A DNA stretch of 64,000 nt, from positions 722,104 to 786,103 of the forward strand of contig JAHDYR010000003.1 of assembly GCA_019828565.1 (NCBI GenBank). The letters run 5' to 3'. Positions 16,630 through 26,539 of this stretch are shown in pieces (the first letter of the stretch is position 1; every line of letters starts with the position of its first letter). A model generated the notes under the pieces. It did no database searches, was not told where the DNA came from, and saw only the letters and a list, made by a program, of their open reading frames with translations. The translations under genes and the position numbers were made by a program. The DNA is from Carpediemonas membranifera. Taxonomy: Eukaryota; Fornicata.

Positions 16630-18143
16630 ATGAACAAGGCGCAGAACGGACTGGATTTGCTCTCTCAGGCATATTCATGCTACAGAAGACACAAATTTGA
16701 CGATGCTGTGGAGATTTGTACCACGCTTTTGGCCAAAAACAGCCTTGATCAGGCTGCTTTCGTGCTCAAATGCCGTGCAGCCAATGCTATGGTCGCTGTA
16801 GACCGCACTGGTTCGTGGAACATGCTATCTTTCACCCAGATATTGACGAGGAAGTTGCTGGAGACACGCTACTTGATCGAAACGCGGCCACGACGACAGC
16901 TCGAGTTGGCACGACGTACCGACGCACATCTACTGCCGCCAGACCCGTGACCAAGTCAGGCCGACCTGTTACCGGTTTTATGCGGCCTGGAACGCAGAAT
17001 CGCATGGCCTCTGGCCGCCGCCAACAGATGAAGACCGCGACAGCCAGGGCCGGCACGGCGAGGCCGGTCACATCGGGCGGAAGGGTCCTTAGGCTTGGCA
17101 CGGCGTCACTCGCGACACTGCAGAGGGAAGGGCAGATCGAGCTGGGGTCGATTGACCCGCACTCGTACGCCTCGAAGCCCTATGGCCGGATTCTGGCCGA
17201 CTATCTCATAGACGTGTCCGGGGAGACGTCAAGGGCCACGGAGCTGGCTAGCACTGCTCTTGGACTGAAGGAGGACGATGTATTCTGGTGCCACCGCCAC
17301 GCCCGCGCCCTGTACAACCTCGGGCTTCTCCAAGAGGCCGAGACGGCGTACAAGCGCGTGCTGCAGCTTGCCCCGTCCGTGTCAGTCTTCATGGAGGCAG
17401 CCCGCATCCCAGTCCGCCGTGACCAGCCGCTGGCGGCCAAGGAGCTGTACGACCGGGGCCTGGCGGTGTTCCCGGGGTCCCCCTCCCTCATCCTGGGCAA
17501 GGCCAGGGTCGAGGACACACTCGGGAACGAGGCGGAGGCGGAGAAGCTGTTCAAGGCCGTGATCCGGGCCGACCCCACCAACCTCGAGGCGATCGCGTCG
17601 TACGGGGCAAACGCCTTCTACTCCTCCCGGTACGAGCTCGCCCTGCAGCTGTTCACCCGGCTTGTGCACATGGACGCTGCTGTTCCGGCGGTCTGGAATA
17701 ATCTGGCCCTCTGCTACCACCACATCTGCCAGCCCGACCTCGCCCTGCAGGCCCTGCAGCGGGCACTGCTCGGGGCCGACTCGGACGCCACGGCTGCCGT
17801 CTGGTACAACACGGCGCTGGTCGCACTGGCCCTGGGCGAGCATGCCTTGGCCAGGGACGCGCTACACTGCACGCTGCAGACGGACCCAGCGCATACCGCC
17901 GCCCTAAACTGCCTGGGCGTCCTCGAGCTGCAGCAGGGTAACGATGAGGCGGCTCGGCAGGCGTATATGGCCGCCAGTGAAGGAGACGGGTTCGAGCCGC
18001 ACCTGAACCAGGCCCTGCTGGCGTACAAGACGGGCAGGGTGGAGAAGGCGTTTGAACTCGTCAAGGGTGTGTTGGAGGATGTGCCCGGTGAGGAGCAGGC
18101 GACCCAGCTGGAGGCCCGCATCAAAGAGGATTTCCTTCTGTAG
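16630..18143 (+). CDS. TTC8: BBS8 / TTC8, BBSome subunit, two exons
   Basis: The coding sequence is join(16630..16810,16840..18143), 494 residues. The N-terminus (AYSCYRRHKFDDAVEICTTL, DQAAFVLKCRA) and the linker signature ARPVTKSGRPVTGFMRPGTQ ... ARPVTSGGRVLRLGTASL are diagnostic for BBS8. About eight TPRs follow, and conserved stretches include EAIASYGANAFYSSRYELAL and VWNNLALCYHHICQPDLAL. BBS8 is a TPR subunit of the BBSome, which carries membrane proteins in cilia. A 29-nt intron separates VAVDRT from DIDEEVAGDTLLDRNA; unspliced, the frame is broken. Confidence 0.94.
16811..16839 (+). other. 29-nt spliceosomal intron in BBS8
   Basis: GTTCGT donor and TTTCACCCAG acceptor. Removal restores the frame exactly, and the joined region fits the BBS8 family. 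Phase 1. Confidence 0.92.
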
Positions 18144-18249
18144 GGGTAAATAGTGAGAGGAGCAGTGCGATGTTTTATCTCGTATGGCTCCGTCCATTTG
18201 CGTCAGAGAAGGCCGCGTCAAGCCGGCCATTTGACGAGTTCAATGAGCA

Positions 18250-19323
18250 ATGGAGGGCGAGACGATCGAAACGATCCAGTTTGGCGATAACGTCATCATA
18301 TACGAGGGCGTGAACCGAGTATTCGTTCATAAGATCGTAGAGCATGAGCGGTACGACAGCAAGTTCGGCACCTTCTACAACTGCGATTTCGTCGGGAAAC
18401 GCTACGGCCAGCCGATCTTCGACAACAAGGACCGCAACCACATCTACGCGTTGAAGTTTAACTCACTTTTGTGGACTCTTGCGCTTGAGAAGCGCACGCA
18501 GGTGCTATATCTGCCAGACATTGCCCATATCATCGCACAGCTCAACATCCGTGCCGGTGATACAGTCGTGGAGGCTGGAACGGGTTCAGGCTCCCTCTCG
18601 CATGCACTTGCCGAGGCTGTCGGCCCCACTGGCCGTCTCGTCACCTTTGAGTTTCACGAGGTTCGTGCCGCCGCGGCAAAGGAAGAATTCGCCGACCATG
18701 GTCTTAAGAACGTCACCAGCCTACACAGAGACGTCTTAACCGGCTTCCACGTTGACGACGCGGCTGTGGTGTGCGACGCTCTCTTCCTGGACGTACCCGC
18801 GCCATGGAGTGTGATCGAACATGTCGCCGAATCTCTCAGGCCGGGCAAGATGTTCTGCTCGTTCTCCCCATGCATCGAACAGGTCCAGCGCACCGTTGCT
18901 GCGGCTGCGAAGGCTGGGTTCACCGACATTGTAACTCACACCGTCGACGTCATCTCATACGACAGACGGTCCCGGCCTGTCTTCGACATCGTCACCCAGA
19001 CCATCAACCAGCTCCAGACAGGCGGCAAGATTGTCGAGAGCCGGCTTGCCAAGCGTGATGATGAGGAATCGAAGGCGAAGGCTGCGGAGGTCGCCGAGTC
19101 GCGGGAGCGGGCCATCGCGGCAATGGAGCAGCTGATACCTGTGCTTCCCCGCGGTGTGACGTCGCAGTGCATCCCCATGAAGGAGCAGCAGACACACAAA
19201 GGCTACCTCAGCTTCATGCGGGCCCCTATCCCCTTTGAGGGGGTGGAGATCGACGTTGAGGTCACCACGTTCATGAAAGGCGGGAAGCGCAAGGGCAGGG
19301 GCCGGGGGCGGGGGAAGAGGTAA
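18250..19323 (+). CDS. TRMT61A: tRNA (adenine-58-N1)-methyltransferase catalytic subunit
   Basis: 357 residues. It is the Trm61/GCD14 catalytic subunit, which with Trm6 makes m1A58 in the T-loop of tRNA. The SAM-binding motif I is VVEAGTGSGSLS at about 107. It is followed by an acidic strand end (TFEFHEVRA) and by LFLDVPAPW, equivalent to the family DLPAPW. SFSPCIEQVQRT and a basic C-terminal tail (GGKRKGRGRGRGKR) complete it. The gene starts 106 bases after BBS8 on the same strand. Confidence 0.94.
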   Translation: MEGETIETIQFGDNVIIYEGVNRVFVHKIVEHERYDSKFGTFYNCDFVGKRYGQPIFDNKDRNHIYALKFNSLLWTLALEKRTQVLYLPDIAHIIAQLNIRAGDTVVEAGTGSGSLSHALAEAVGPTGRLVTFEFHEVRAAAAKEEFADHGLKNVTSLHRDVLTGFHVDDAAVVCDALFLDVPAPWSVIEHVAESLRPGKMFCSFSPCIEQVQRTVAAAAKAGFTDIVTHTVDVISYDRRSRPVFDIVTQTINQLQTGGKIVESRLAKRDDEESKAKAAEVAESRERAIAAMEQLIPVLPRGVTSQCIPMKEQQTHKGYLSFMRAPIPFEGVEIDVEVTTFMKGGKRKGRGRGRGKR

Positions 19324-20372
19324 AGACTCGCGGATCATATGGTGGATGGTAAAGGGGTGGGTCCTGGCAGGCACGTCTGCTGGGGCGGTGTGCGGCAGTG
19401 ACAGGCCTGGGCAGTCGATGAGGAGATGGAGGGGGACTAAATGATTGCAATGGCATCGGTATCGTTATTAGACAATTTGCAGAGCGGTCGCTAGTGGTCG
19501 ACCTGACTTGTCACCCCGAGTTCAACCACTCAAAATGGTGCGTGCATGCTTTTGAGTCCATGCTGTAGCGATACCAGCCAGCAGGTTGGCGACATGTTCA
19601 CCCGATTTGAAATCCTATCGACTGCGGGTCCGAAGCTGAACGATGCTCTCACCTCGACTACTATCATCGAATCGCTGCCGCTCTGCCATAAAGCTTGTAT
19701 AGCCCTCTAACATCTGGATCCGGGCCATTACCAGCGGGCGCACACTGGAAGTATGTGTTTGGAGTCGGCCCAAACTTCGATTTCGACCGACATCGAACTT
19801 GACGAATAGAGGTCGGAGAGGGCTGAAACTCACACCATTACATCAAAATAGAAGCTCATACAGGATGGCTGACCCATCTTTATTTTTTAACCTGCCCACC
19901 TCGTTCGGCCGGACGCCGAGTTCACGGCGAAGGTACCGGTGGCCCGCAGGAACCAGCAGCGGCGGGCCATGAGAGAGCAGCTGGTGCGATAGGAAGAGTA
20001 CATCAGACGCTGTTCAGATCATCGTCGTGGTCATCAGCAAGAAGCGGAGGGCCTCCGCTAGCCAGGACAGCCGGCCGCAGTTAAGCCGGCCTCGCCAGTA
20101 GTGAATGCCGAATAGGCGCATGCCAGCCCTCATGACAGTCCAATAGCGGGATTATGATAATGTTTGTTGACCGGATTGCGGGAAGCATGATGAGGGCGTG
20201 ATCTGGCTGGGTTCGCAGGATCGGCAATTAATCCACGTCTATCCGAGCTTGACGTATGCACCAAGGCGTGTTGCCCCCTGGGTTGCGATAGTATCCGGGG
20301 TGGGTTCGGCTTGACTCGCAGACTCGGCGACAGAGATAGCGGACGAAGCCTTTCTTCGAACATAAGCGGATA
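19324..20372. other. 1-kb intergenic region with hairpin-forming segment
   Basis: No protein gene is supported. Between about 19900 and 20110 three GC-rich hairpins follow each other: TGGCCCGC with GCGGGCCA, GCGGAGGGCCTCCGC, and GCCGG with CCGGC. A T-run lies just before them. This could be a structured RNA or a terminator region. I could not fit a tRNA or 5S pattern. Confidence 0.3.
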
Positions 20373-21407
20373 ATGGCTGATTCCTCCGACCCATTCATGC
20401 AATCAAACCCCTTTTATGACCATGTCGAGCTCGATACATACGATCCCTTCGCTCAGGCGAAGAAGACTACAGAAACAGCAACACCACCAAAGACGATGCC
20501 GAGAATGGTGAAAGAAGCACCAAAAATACCAGCACCAGCAACACAGAAGCCAAGACCAGCGGAAACGAAGGCCTCTAAGATTCCCGTGGCGCCCGAAGCA
20601 CCCGTCGCAGACTTCGAGGCCCCTTATGGTGGGAACCCCGGCGACCGCGAGAAAGAACTACAAAAGCGCGAGGCCAACCTCGCTGCCCGCGAGCGTGCAT
20701 TGGAACAGCGGGAGAAGTCACTCGGCGGGGGCAACGGCAAGTCGCTCTCGGACGCCCCGAACTTCCCCCCGTTCCTGCCTTTCATCCACCACGACCTGCT
20801 CCACGACTTCGACAACTGGTTCCACCGCATCGTTCTGATCTCCGCCATCGGAGTGCAGGTCGCTGTGCTCCTCGCGACTTTTGCCAACATGGTCATCCTG
20901 ATATGGGCGGGGATCATCGCCATCTTCTACACTGTCCACACCGTGTTCTACAACTACATCTTCCACATGCTCCTGGGCGTCGTGCTCCACATCGTCGTCA
21001 CCCCCGCCCTCTTCATCCTGCAGTATAAGCCCCTCTACTCCGCCCTCAGGTACGGCCGCGGCACCTTCCTCATCTACAGCGCCGCCATCAGCATCGTGCT
21101 GCAGTTGCTCTGTCTCGTTGCATGCCTTGGCCTCGTAACAACCGGCACTGCTCTGCTCTACGACTTCTGGGACTGCACCACCGTCTTCTGGCCCAACCTA
21201 GTCATGACGGTCGTATGGTGGACGCTCAGCTGCTGCTTCCTTGCTCAGGCCATCCTCGTCGCCGTCGTCTTTGTCCACCACTACAAGGTCATCCCCATTA
21301 TCCAGAGGCTGTGGAAGAGCCCCGTCGCCCGCACTGCCGCAAAGACAGCCACAAAGCAGGCCGCGTCGTCGCTGAAGAGCAGTAAGCCACAGAGGAACAC
21401 TGTGTGA
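20373..21407 (+). CDS. Secretory carrier membrane protein (SCAMP)
   Basis: 344 residues. The N-terminal tail has an NPF motif (residues 12-14) for EH-domain partners. A Lys/Pro/Ala-rich linker follows, then a heptad helix KELQKREANLAARERALEQRE. Four membrane spans lie at about 150-300. The segment APNFPPFLPFIHHDL just before the first span matches the conserved SCAMP lead-in. SCAMPs cycle through post-Golgi and endosomal membranes and act in exo- and endocytosis. Size is typical. Confidence 0.9.
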   Translation: MADSSDPFMQSNPFYDHVELDTYDPFAQAKKTTETATPPKTMPRMVKEAPKIPAPATQKPRPAETKASKIPVAPEAPVADFEAPYGGNPGDREKELQKREANLAARERALEQREKSLGGGNGKSLSDAPNFPPFLPFIHHDLLHDFDNWFHRIVLISAIGVQVAVLLATFANMVILIWAGIIAIFYTVHTVFYNYIFHMLLGVVLHIVVTPALFILQYKPLYSALRYGRGTFLIYSAAISIVLQLLCLVACLGLVTTGTALLYDFWDCTTVFWPNLVMTVVWWTLSCCFLAQAILVAVVFVHHYKVIPIIQRLWKSPVARTAAKTATKQAASSLKSSKPQRNTV

Positions 21408-21987
21408 GTCAAATTTCCCGTAAATAGTAGATTTAGGCCGATTTTGTGTTTCTGGGATTCATGTGAACTGGATGGATGCAGATAGTGTGCGAATCTCGAA
21501 GGTGGCACTCCATTGATTATCATCTGTTGAACTGAAGTATCATAGAGTGCACAGTGCAAGCACTGCGTCTCTCCACTTCAATTAGCTTGCCCGGAGGCGA
21601 AGACTAGCGGCTGGTTAGCCGTAATTGGTGTATTGGGGTTATAGTTGGGAAGACGGGCTGGAGGTCTTGGATTTCTGAAAGCACTGGCTTGATACTGTGC
21701 ATCCGTCATGAGGCCGCAATCCAAGATGTTCTGTGCAGCAGTCTTGTCTCTGTGGGAGAGATTGAGCCAAGTGGTGGTAGTAGGATCGGAATTGAGGCGT
21801 TGCTTGTAGCTCTGGATCCGTTAAATCTCGAATGAACTACTTTAACCTGCGGGGCAGACCCAGCGATAAATATCACACTGCACCGCCTTCCCGTGGCTGA
21901 CCTGCGGTCAAGTAGAAATCTAACGATATCGTCATTTTGCACTTTAACCGCGATCTGGCGAGCGATGGGCGTTTGGCAAGACCTCGG
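21408..21987. other. Intergenic region, nothing coding
   Basis: About 580 bases downstream of SCAMP and downstream, on the other strand, of the Fanzor relic. A GCACTTTA motif lies at 21939-21946. No gene is supported. Confidence 0.4.
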
Positions 21988-22491
21988 TCATGCATAATCA
22001 ACAGCACGTGGGCGGGCGTTATCACCGATTTGGGCATCGCGGGCGCGCCACTGAGCACCACGGCACTGTGGATTTTCGCAGAGCATAACACGATGTGGGT
22101 GAACGTGCTGGTCATCACGCGGACGAACTCGCTTGTAGGTGGCGTGGCAGTGAGGGCAGACGACGGTGGTGCGATCCTCGTTAACCATGTTAAGATCGAC
22201 GACAATGTTATACCTCTTGAGAAGGGGAACTATCTCTCTCGCGAACTTTCGATATGGCGCGCAAGGAATGAACATACCAGCAGGCGTGGTGAATCCCGAG
22301 CTCCCGTAGAAGACTTTCAGGCGAATGGGGGTGGCGATGGGATGGTGGCGACGTGTGAGCGATTGTGATGTTGCAGCTGTGCTGACGTCCACGAAGAAGA
22401 CGCTTTGTGGAAGCCCTGGAGAAGACGATCTCCCTACCGACTTTAGACGTGAGTAGGAGGGAGACAGGGCAGTGTTGCGCAGTATAAACAC
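21988..22491 (-). pseudogene. Fanzor C-terminal fragment
   Basis: A 167-residue open frame aligns by eye with the C-terminal half of the 0.7-2.5 kb Fanzor. Shared blocks are CAPYRKFAREI (against CAPYRHFARAL), VNEDRTTVVCPHC (against VSEFRTSIVWPYC) and HRVMLCENPQCRGAQW (against HRTMLCQNPACEGAPW). It keeps all four cysteines of the zinc finger. The RuvC-III motif is damaged (IGDNARPRAV near the end), and the RuvC-I half is missing. It is a divergent, truncated relic from a different subfamily, not a copy of the first element. Confidence 0.7.
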
Positions 22492-22734
22492 ATTGTTTGA
22501 CCCTTCAATAGCACAAGATGATTTACCTTAAAGTGCGAAGTCGCAAACTTTGCGGGAGGGACACCTGCCGTTGCGTTTCGAAGTGTGTCACAACCTTCAC
22601 ATTGATCGGTTTGACCCTTCAATAGCACAGCTTCGCGTTGGCTAAAGTGCGAAACACAGGGTTTGGTTAAACTGCATACGGGCTGGATGACCGCATCCTT
22701 GCCAATAACAGTGAAGGAAGAAGGTGTATCACAG
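22492..22734 (+). promoter_or_regulatory. E2F gene upstream region with paired motifs
   Basis: A 20-bp direct repeat TTTGACCCTTCAATAGCACA occurs at 22496-22515 and 22610-22629, each followed by TAAAGTGCGAA (22529 and 22643). The order motif-spacer-motif is kept, so the 114-bp unit may be a duplicated control region. Confidence 0.5.
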
Positions 22735-23773
22735 ATGAAAACTCGAAATTCACTTCGTCAAAGCTCACAGCCTCCGACGGAAGCGTCACAAAATTCTCGA
22801 GCGATTGGCGGGAAATGTTCGTTTTGCGCTCATTCTTGAGCATCATCTTGATCAATATTCTCACACAGCATCCGCGTCAAACCTCGGGCAGATCTCTCGT
22901 CGCTTTGTAGAGATCCTGAGCAGCTCCCCCGAGCCACTCGACATTGCAGCCATCGCCAACAGCCTCGACATCAAGCAGCGCCGGATATACGACATCACGA
23001 ACGTCCTCGAGGGGTGTGGGTTTATTAAGAAGGAGGGGAAGAAGCGGTTGAAGTGGTGCGGCCCGGGGGCCTCCGCGATCGACCCATCAACCAGCGAGCT
23101 CGCCTCGGAGCTCAAGGCGATAGAGATGGACATAGCGCGTGCGAAGAACGATCTCCGCATGTTCTCTGAGTCCTTGCCATCCGAGGTCAGCCTCTGTGTC
23201 TCGCAGCAGGACGTGATCAGCTCAGCGACGGCCCTGTCCAACCGGACCAAGCCCAACTTCGAGGCAGCACCGCTTCTGATCGCAGCCACCCCTGTGAATG
23301 GCTCAGCAGACTCGATGCTTGCGGCGAACGACTCCGACGACGAGGTCGACCGGTCGGACCTCGCGATCTTGGGGATCCGGGCAGCACCGGGCAGCGAGAT
23401 GATCCTTTCCACCCTGAATGACAACGGGGACCGGTACGCCATCGACTTGAAGTCAGACGAACCGATCCACTGCATCGTTCTGTCCGAGTCCCAGCCGTCG
23501 GATAGACCCGATGCTGGGGCCGAGAATCGTCTGGACGCCCTCACTGAGCTTACAGGCGACCTCCCCATCTCCGGCCGGGTCGGTGTTGAGGACATCGCCC
23601 AGACCTTCGCCAGCCAGGCCCCACCGCGGCAGCTGAACATCCCTGATATGAGTTTGAATGAATCACTGGCTATGTCGGACATGACCATGGTCGGTGGCGT
23701 CGGCATGGGCTCGTTCCTGGGCGGGGACGACGTGACCGAGTTTGACTCGTTCCTGCTCGAGTCGATGCGGTGA
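22735..23773 (+). CDS. E2F family transcription factor, two exons
   Basis: The coding sequence is join(22735..22816,22869..23773), 328 residues. Exon 1 gives a Ser/Gln-rich N-terminus (MKTRNSLRQSSQPPTEASQN). Exon 2 begins in the winged-helix domain. The E2F signature RRIYDITNVLEGCGFIKKEGKKRLKW lies at about 65-90, with a dimerisation helix after it. The acidic C-terminus (DDVTEFDSFLLESM) resembles an RB-binding/activation end. The E2F-type site TTGGCGGGAAA (22805-22815) lies inside exon 1. Without splicing, the frame has no ATG before the DNA-binding domain, which supports the intron. The family controls S-phase entry with DP partners. Confidence 0.9.
22817..22868 (+). other. 52-nt spliceosomal intron in E2F
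   Basis: GTTCGT donor and CTCACACAG acceptor. Splicing connects an ATG-led exon to the DNA-binding domain in frame. Phase 1. It is the longest of the introns found here. Confidence 0.9.
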
Positions 23774-24055
23774 GGGCCGGGTGCCAGTCGCCGCGTTATT
23801 TGTAAATCTTGCTCAGCTGTCTCCACCGTTCCTGCTAACCGCTGGCAGCCCAAGCATGCCTGCTTGACTATGCCTCGCCTGTTTGAGCCTGAGGGTCCAG
23901 CCGGCCGTCCGACTGGCAGTTTATGAAGCCACCGCCTCCGGTCGACCCTGGCTAGGAGCTGCCCGGCAGTCGCGTCTCGACACCACCGCCGTTGACTGGA
24001 GACGCGGCTAACATGCGCGGTCCTCGCAGAATGCCGACTTTCAACGAAGAACAAG

Positions 24056-24770
24056 ATGTCCTATGACGATGGCCGCTATCACTACTCGTTTAAGATCGCC
24101 CTGCTAGGTCCCAATGGCGTCGGCAAGACCGATGTGCTGACGCACCACCTCCAAACAGAGAACAGCAGTTCGTTTATCCCCATACGCTCACGCAGGCGCA
24201 CCAGCTACCATCCACCACATCGAGTGCGGCATTTCGTACGTTGTGAAGGATGTATCAGCGCTTGGGAGGCTCTATCGTGTCCAGTACTGGGACGTCCAGT
24301 CCGCCGAGCACTACATGACGCAAGTTGCGCGCGTCTGCCGCGGAGCAGCAGGCTATGTCTTCGTCTTCGACATCACGGACCGCAAGTCCTTTGAGATTAC
24401 GAAGCGGCTCGCCCAGCTGTTCGAGCACACCGGCCCTGTCGTGAAGAAGGTCCTCATCGGCAACAAATGCGACCTCGAGAGCCAGCGCGAGGTGTCCAAA
24501 GCCGAGGCCGAGGACCTCGTGTCCCAGTACAAGAGCAGCGGCATGGTTCAGTACTTCGAGACGAGCGGCGTCAGCGGGCAGGGCGTGTACGAGGCGTTTA
24601 CCCTGCTGCACACAGAGATCTTCGGCACAATCCCGAAGCACCCGGACCCAGAGCTCCTGCTGCAGCGTGGAGTGAGGCTGGGGAAGAGATGGTATGGGGC
24701 AGGCGGGGAGGAGTTCGAGGCACACAACTTCAAGGTCGATGACACGACGAAGAAGGTGGATTGGATGTGA
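24056..24770 (+). CDS. Atypical Rab-like small GTPase, copy 1, two exons
   Basis: The coding sequence is join(24056..24167,24196..24770), 228 residues. G1 is GPNGVGKT, G4 is NKCD and G5 is ETSG. G3 reads WDVQSAEHY in place of WDTAGQE: both the glycine and the catalytic glutamine are gone, which predicts weak or no GTP hydrolysis. No C-terminal cysteine is present, so it is not prenylated in the usual way. In this it resembles ciliary Rab-like proteins, but I cannot assign one. A 28-nt intron resolves an apparent frameshift between TENSS and APATIHHIECG. Confidence 0.82.
24168..24195 (+). other. 28-nt spliceosomal intron in GTPase copy 1
   Basis: GTTCGT donor and CTCACGCAG acceptor. The donor is the same as in BBS8 and E2F. 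Removal restores the frame. Phase 1. A simple frameshift is the alternative, but the match to both splice blocks favours an intron. Confidence 0.82.
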
Positions 24771-24990
24771 GCGGAGGCTGCGGAGCTTTTTGACGAATGC
24801 CTTTTGAGATGGAGGTCTTTACTACCATCTTTTTTAAACTGCACTTCTCATGCCTTATTCTGCACATTCGTCACGATGCCGTGCCACCGTGACGGACCTA
24901 ATATCGCACTTTAACGCAGAAACAAAATCAGCTTAAACTGTTGACTGTGGTTTTATTTTATCAATACGCACGTTATGTCGCCTGCACTCG
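24771..24990. other. Convergent intergenic spacer
   Basis: Short spacer between the 3' ends of GTPase copy 1 and the kinase, with GCACTTTA at 24906-24913. No gene seen. Confidence 0.4.
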
Positions 24991-26045
24991 TCATGGTGAC
25001 TTCGTACACACCGAAAGCTGCTTCACAATGAAAGTGACAAGACGACCGCCCTGTTTTGGCTCCCGCACCTCCATCTCCGAACCAATCCCCGCAAACTGAG
25101 CCGGGTCTGACTCATTCTCGTCAATCTCCGCGTTGGTTGGCGCCGCATGCGGGGCAACGATCAAATGTCGATCAGAAGTTGTAACTCTGACTCCAAGTCG
25201 CCATAAATCATCAAGGAATATCTTCCTGACGTACCTGCAGTCAAGCAGCTCCCCATATTTCACGGTCTGGAGGTACCGCACGAGACGTTTCATCGACTGC
25301 GGGTACCGGGAGGTCTCAAACGACTCTATGAACGCTGCCTTCTTCAACCCAGCCACCTTGATTCCATCACCGTGCTTCCATGGCAGCCTTCCATCCATCA
25401 GCTCGATCAGGGAGAACAACAGTGACCAATAATCGTCGCGGGGGCCCAGGTCCGCCTCGGCGTGGGCGTTGGGGGAGGCATAGAGGATGCTGCCCCGGAA
25501 CCCGGGCTTGGGTCGGGCGGGAATCAGTCCGGTCTTGCTGGCGAATGTCCTGGCGATACCGAAGTCAATCAGATAGAGGCGATGCTTCTTCGAGCTGAGC
25601 GCGAAGTTCGACTGGGTGAGTGCTGGCTGCGGGGACAGACGTTTTTGATGTCCCTGTGGACGACACCGTACTGGTGTATGCTGAAGAGGCAGGCGTTCAT
25701 CGCAATGGCGATGCGGAGGACGCCGGCCATGGGGATGTTCTGGTTGTCGGCATGGGTGCGGATCTGGGACATTGAGGGGCCAAGGAGCTTCATGACGAGT
25801 ACTCCACGGTCGCCTTCCGTCACGAAACGGTTGTATCGAGGAATACATGAGGTGACGCTTCCAAGCCGATAGAGGAGGTTCGCTTCGTGGCGTAGGGCCT
25901 CGACGTGGCGATCACTCACCTTGCAGGCGACCTTCTCGTTCGAATCAATGTCAAATGCTTTGTAGACGTTGCCAAAGCCGCCTTGGCCGACCATCTCGAG
26001 AACCTGGTAGCGGCCGGCGATTACATCGTCCTTTGAGAACACCAT
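24991..26045 (-). CDS. CK1-type protein kinase, two exons
   Basis: The coding sequence is complement(join(24991..25611,25641..26045)), 341 residues. The glycine loop is VGQGGFGNVYKAF, the ATP lysine lies in VACKVS, and the catalytic loop is HRDIKN joined to SNFAL. The DFG motif is DFGIAR. The substrate-loop FRGSILYASPNAHAEADLGPRDDYWSL replaces APE by a CK1-like SPNAH, typical of the casein kinase 1 group, including TTBK-like kinases. All catalytic residues are present. The 29-nt intron lies inside the catalytic loop, so splicing is needed for activity. Confidence 0.9.
25612..25640 (-). other. 29-nt spliceosomal intron in the CK1-type kinase
   Basis: GTCTGT donor and CTCACCCAG acceptor on the minus strand. 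Removal joins HRDIKN to SNFAL, the CK1 catalytic loop. Phase 0. Confidence 0.93.
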
Positions 26046-26539
26046 TGTGCTACTATACCGAGTATCGCTGTAGAATCATGGATATATACGAACTTCACCT
26101 TGTCATTCACCCATCTTTCCTACAGCGACAAAATGCTCTTGGTCGTTTCGGAAAGGACACTCAGACCTGAGCTGAAGGGCCATTTCTTAGTGTATGGCGG
26201 GGTCATACTGTCTGTCTGAGCAGCGCAGTATTTGTAGTTGATGAACACGGCGCAATCATTTCGTCAGATTTGGTCAATTTGACACAACCTCCAGAAATGT
26301 GCCACACACAATGCATGCTGTCCCTTAACCCGCCTGGATGCCCCGTAATTGACCATTTCGAGAAGTCAATTTTTGTGATCGTTGAACCGTTATTGACCGA
26401 GATCAAGGCCAAACTACACAGAAGTGATACAATGGGCTGGGCGATGCTTCCACGGCCTTGGCGTGGCTGAATACTCGTCAAGGGCCCGAGATTCTGACAA
26501 AAGATTCGCAGTCGAAAGAACACGTTCGAGGCAAGGTTA
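26046..26539. other. Divergent intergenic region
   Basis: About 490 bases between the kinase and the nucleotidyltransferase starts. It presumably holds both promoters. No gene or clear motif seen. Confidence 0.35.

Larger units (their letters stand above)
23711..24807 (+). repeat. Segmental duplication, copy A
   Basis: 1097 bases covering the last codons of E2F, its 3' flank and the whole GTPase gene. Copy B is at 28150-29246, a constant offset of 4439. I found one difference (C at 23722, T at 28161). Confidence 0.97.

Noticed and set aside
24056-24394. GTPase genes as frameshifted pseudogenes
   Set aside because: A 28-nt segment with the same donor and acceptor as certain introns restores the frame in both copies.
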